Of a stretch of DNA of 64,000 nt, positions 62,039-64,000 are shown piece after piece. The DNA comes from Streptomyces sp. NBC_00691 (GTDB lineage Bacteria > Actinomycetota > Actinomycetes > Streptomycetales > Streptomycetaceae): contig NZ_CP109007.1 in NCBI RefSeq assembly GCF_036226665.1, forward strand, positions 3,016,501-3,080,500. Direction: 5' to 3'. The position numbers and the translations under genes were made by a program. Below the pieces are notes generated by a model. The model had not been told where the DNA came from. It did not search any database and worked only from the letters and a program-made list of their open reading frames with translations. Numbering within the stretch: the stretch's first letter is position 1; each line of letters opens with the position of its first letter.

Positions 62039-63421
62039 TCATCGGAACAAGCGCCGCCAGGTCTCCGGGCCCGGGTAGCCGTCGGCCGCTGCGCCGCGCC
62101 AGCCCTGTGCCCGCTGGAACGCCTCGACGTTGCGGCGGTCCGCCTCCGTCCAGCGCGGACCGGGTCCCGACAGGTAGTGCTTGCCGAAGCCCCGCTTCAC
62201 CAGTTGTTTGCCCAGCTTCTCCACATATGCGTTGGATTGGCCCGGACGGAAGGAGCCACGCCCGGGAAATGCCGTCGCATTCGAACTCGACCCGCTCGAA
62301 CCACTCGAACCGCCGATGTCCTTGCCCCCGCCGGTCACGAGGAGCTTCCACGTCTCCGGGCCGGGCAGGCCGTCCGCCTCCTTGCCCTTCCAGCCCTGCG
62401 CCAGCTGGAACGCCTGCGTCGCGCGCCGGTCCGCCTCGCCCCACTTCGGGCCCGGCCCCTTGCTGTAGTACCTCTTGCCGCCGCGGTCGACGAGGAGCCG
62501 CCCGAGCTGGGTGATGTACGCGTTGTCGGCGCCCGTGCCGAACATCGCCACGCCGGGGTACGGAGTCGCCGCCTGACTCGCCCCGCCGGTGCCGCCGGCG
62601 GCCAGGCCCTTGTACCGGTAGGCCACGTACCGGCTGGAGTTCTCCCAGTACGCCATCGGCGTCGCCTGCTTCCGCGTACGCGGCTTGGTCTGCTCGTACG
62701 CGACGTAGGAGGTGTGGGTGTAGTCGGTCCAGCCGCCGAAGATCGTGACGTGCGAGCCGCGCGTCGGGTTCGCCGGGTTGTGGAAGAGCAGGATGTCGCC
62801 GGGCTGGAGCTCGGTGCGGTCGATGCGGTCGGCGAAGCGGTCGAGGCTGCCGGTCCACTCGTTGGCGCGGAGGTTCCAGGCCATCGAGATGTAGCCGGAG
62901 CAGTCCTGGCGGTAGCCGTCCGACCAGTACTTCTCCATGGAGTACGGGACCTGGGCGGTCACCCACAGTTTGGCGCGGTTGACGATCTCGGTCCGGGTCG
63001 TCGTCCGCAGCGTGCCGGTCGAGATCTGACTGGTCGTCGGAGTCGCGTTCGGGGAGGGCCGCCCGCCGGGGCCCGGGGCTCCGTGCAGTGGCCCGCGGCC
63101 GCCCTGGGGGGTGTCGGGCTCGGGATACGCGGCGCGCGCGGACGCGTCCGCCGGGTCGGTCGCGGCGGACGCGTCCGCGAGGTCCGCGGGGGTGAACGGG
63201 ACGGAGGGCGGCGGGAGGGCCGTCGCCGCGGCGGCACCACCGGCGCCGAGGGCGACGCCCGCGGCCGTCATCAGGACCAGGGCACGCCGCGCGCCGTGCG
63301 CCGCCGGATGCCCGCCCACCCGGACCGGCAGGCCGAGCGCGAGGTCACGCCGCTGCCGGGCACAGCCCGGGCAGCCGCAGTCGGCCGCGGGTACGAACTC
63401 CTCGAAGACCGGCACGCTCAT
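62039..63421 (-). CDS. NlpC/P60- or CHAP-like hydrolase with two C-terminal peptidoglycan-binding-type repeats
   Basis: 460 residues. N-terminal ~50 residues with a Cys-rich motif (CGCPGCARQRR) precede one TM/signal-anchor (ALVLMTAAGVALGAGGAAAA). The catalytic domain has RQDCSGYISMAWN (Cys nucleophile), ELQPGDILLF and GSHVTIFGGWTD (His), as in amidase/NlpC-type cell-wall hydrolases. Two similar ~70-residue C-terminal modules follow (YYSKGPGPKWGEADRRATQA and YLSGPGPRWTEADRRNVEAF), each ending GYPGPETW or GLPGPETW. GGAGGGG before the ATG at 63421 decides the start; the longer in-frame upstream segment is not needed. Probably peptidoglycan remodelling; upstream of the SPFH gene. Confidence 0.85.
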   Translation of the reverse strand: MSVPVFEEFVPAADCGCPGCARQRRDLALGLPVRVGGHPAAHGARRALVLMTAAGVALGAGGAAAATALPPPSVPFTPADLADASAATDPADASARAAYPEPDTPQGGRGPLHGAPGPGGRPSPNATPTTSQISTGTLRTTTRTEIVNRAKLWVTAQVPYSMEKYWSDGYRQDCSGYISMAWNLRANEWTGSLDRFADRIDRTELQPGDILLFHNPANPTRGSHVTIFGGWTDYTHTSYVAYEQTKPRTRKQATPMAYWENSSRYVAYRYKGLAAGGTGGASQAATPYPGVAMFGTGADNAYITQLGRLLVDRGGKRYYSKGPGPKWGEADRRATQAFQLAQGWKGKEADGLPGPETWKLLVTGGGKDIGGSSGSSGSSSNATAFPGRGSFRPGQSNAYVEKLGKQLVKRGFGKHYLSGPGPRWTEADRRNVEAFQRAQGWRGAAADGYPGPETWRRLFR

Positions 63422-63584
63422 GCGATTCCCCTCCACACTCGTCAAGATCTTTTGGCCCTTGGTTTCGGGCGTCAGTGTCTCAACTGTCTGGACAAATCGC
63501 ATTTTGACGGATCGAAGGCCTGATAAGACCATCCGACAGGCCGGAGGTGACCGTAATTGGTCAGGAGCACACCCGGACGTCGGG

Positions 63585-63590
63585 TAGAGT
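63585..63590 (+). promoter_or_regulatory. -10 box of tRNA-Lys copy 3
   Basis: TAGAGT, 21 bp before the tRNA; TTGGTCAGGAGCAC (63557-63570) lies 28 bp further up, as before copy 2. Confidence 0.75.
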
Positions 63591-63605
63591 TCTCTCTGTC
63601 AGCAG

Positions 63606-63679
63606 GCGCCGCTAGCTCAGTTGGTTAGAGCAGCTGACTCTTAATCAGCGGGTCCGGGGTTCGAGTCCCTGGCGGCGCA
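63606..63679 (+). tRNA. tRNA-Lys(CTT), copy 3
   Basis: Identical to the copies at 42495 and 50759; anticodon CTT; CCA not encoded. Confidence 0.96.
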
Positions 63680-63688
63680 CGCAGAGTC

Positions 63689-63719
63689 AAGACCCCCTCA
63701 CCGATGGTGAGGGGGTCTT
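63689..63719 (+). terminator. Terminator of tRNA-Lys copy 3
   Basis: Perfect 14-bp stem AAGACCCCCTCACC (63689-63702) / 63706-63719 with a 3-nt loop and GGTCGTTTT downstream. Its sequence differs from the terminators of copies 1 and 2. Confidence 0.88.
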
Positions 63720-64000
63720 GGTCGTTTTCCGGCCATCTTCGCCGACGCGAACGGGCGGGAGACGCGGGCCGGTTCCCAGGAGCTCGGGTCGCGCGGCCGT
63801 CGCGGCCCGGGGTGCGGTGGAGCGGCGCGCGGGCGGATCGGTCGTGAGCGGCGTGACACGACAGTCCTCTGGGCCGGGCGGGGCAGGGCCCTTACAGTGT
63901 CCGGAACCTCGACCTCCCGCGGCGGCGCCGGGCCCCTCCCGCGTCCGTGAGCCCCGCGGTGGAGGACCGGCCCGGTCGGCGGCGGCGGGACGCCCGCCGT
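63720..64000. other. Window-end stretch without a recognisable gene
   Basis: 281 bp, very GC-rich. I see no credible complete ORF, RNA gene or repeat; it may be the upstream region of a gene beyond the window. Confidence 0.5.

Overview
The window is GC-rich actinobacterial DNA, almost certainly from a Streptomyces chromosome core. The evidence is very high third-position GC, many GTG starts, ATGA/GTGA gene couplings, an adpA homologue with a TTA (bldA-dependent) codon, and a gene order (branched-chain acyl-CoA catabolism, desferrioxamine genes, hexosaminidase, glmS, adpA, orn, tRNA-His) that I recall from the S. coelicolor SCO2776-SCO2793 region. No IS element, prophage, integrase or CRISPR array is visible. 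Functions are assigned from motifs and family knowledge; no database search was run.

Layout. 1-5158: leucine/isovalerate breakdown operon (biotin-dependent carboxylase beta and alpha subunits, HMG-CoA lyase, acyl-CoA dehydrogenase). 5254-11425: iron-regulated siderophore block, with an iron box plus a siderophore-interacting flavoprotein, then a second iron box plus desABCD for desferrioxamine synthesis. 11569-13401: a lipoprotein and a secreted protein with exact 52-residue repeats. 13521-17602: GH20 N-acetylhexosaminidase, a small ORF and glmS (amino-sugar metabolism). 17651-19810: SatP-like transporter, universal stress protein and a small membrane protein. 19811-22437: adpA with a long leader, oligoribonuclease, tRNA-His. 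22452-28227: secreted polysaccharide hydrolases (GH10 xylanase, GH74 xyloglucanase under a perfect CebR palindrome, GH18 chitinase), all with CBM2 modules. 28390-34128: OmpR-type two-component pair, small unknowns, a spermidine-synthase-like protein and a TPR regulator.

34169-39796: histidine phosphatase and PAP2 phosphatase, followed by a tightly coupled three-gene operon: PD-(D/E)XK nuclease with an Fe-S-type cysteine pattern, a 529-aa unknown protein, and a minimal SF1B helicase. Together these resemble a Dna2-type nuclease-helicase split over three genes. This is my best candidate for an undescribed system. 39857-42568: peroxiredoxin-like protein and divergent TetR regulator around a shared operator, small unknowns and a tRNA-Lys whose gene overlaps the end of a Prim-Pol-like CDS. 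42637-50871: M6-like protease, PAS-GGDEF-EAL protein, GH18 chitinase with tandem DasR-like sites, luciferase-like oxidoreductase, IclR regulator, second tRNA-Lys. 50913-56866: two NarL-type two-component pairs and an ABC exporter. 56896-63679: acyl-CoA ligase, chitin/cellulose-active LPMO with a DasR-like site, SPFH protein with a huge disordered N-terminus, NlpC/P60-like hydrolase and a third tRNA-Lys.

Themes. Iron control (two iron boxes), chitin and GlcNAc use (hexosaminidase, two chitinases, LPMO and glmS, with DasR-like sites before three of them), plant-polymer use under CebR, and development/c-di-GMP signalling (adpA, orn, GGDEF-EAL) are interleaved. Oligoribonuclease degrades the pGpG made by EAL enzymes, so the last group is also biochemically linked.
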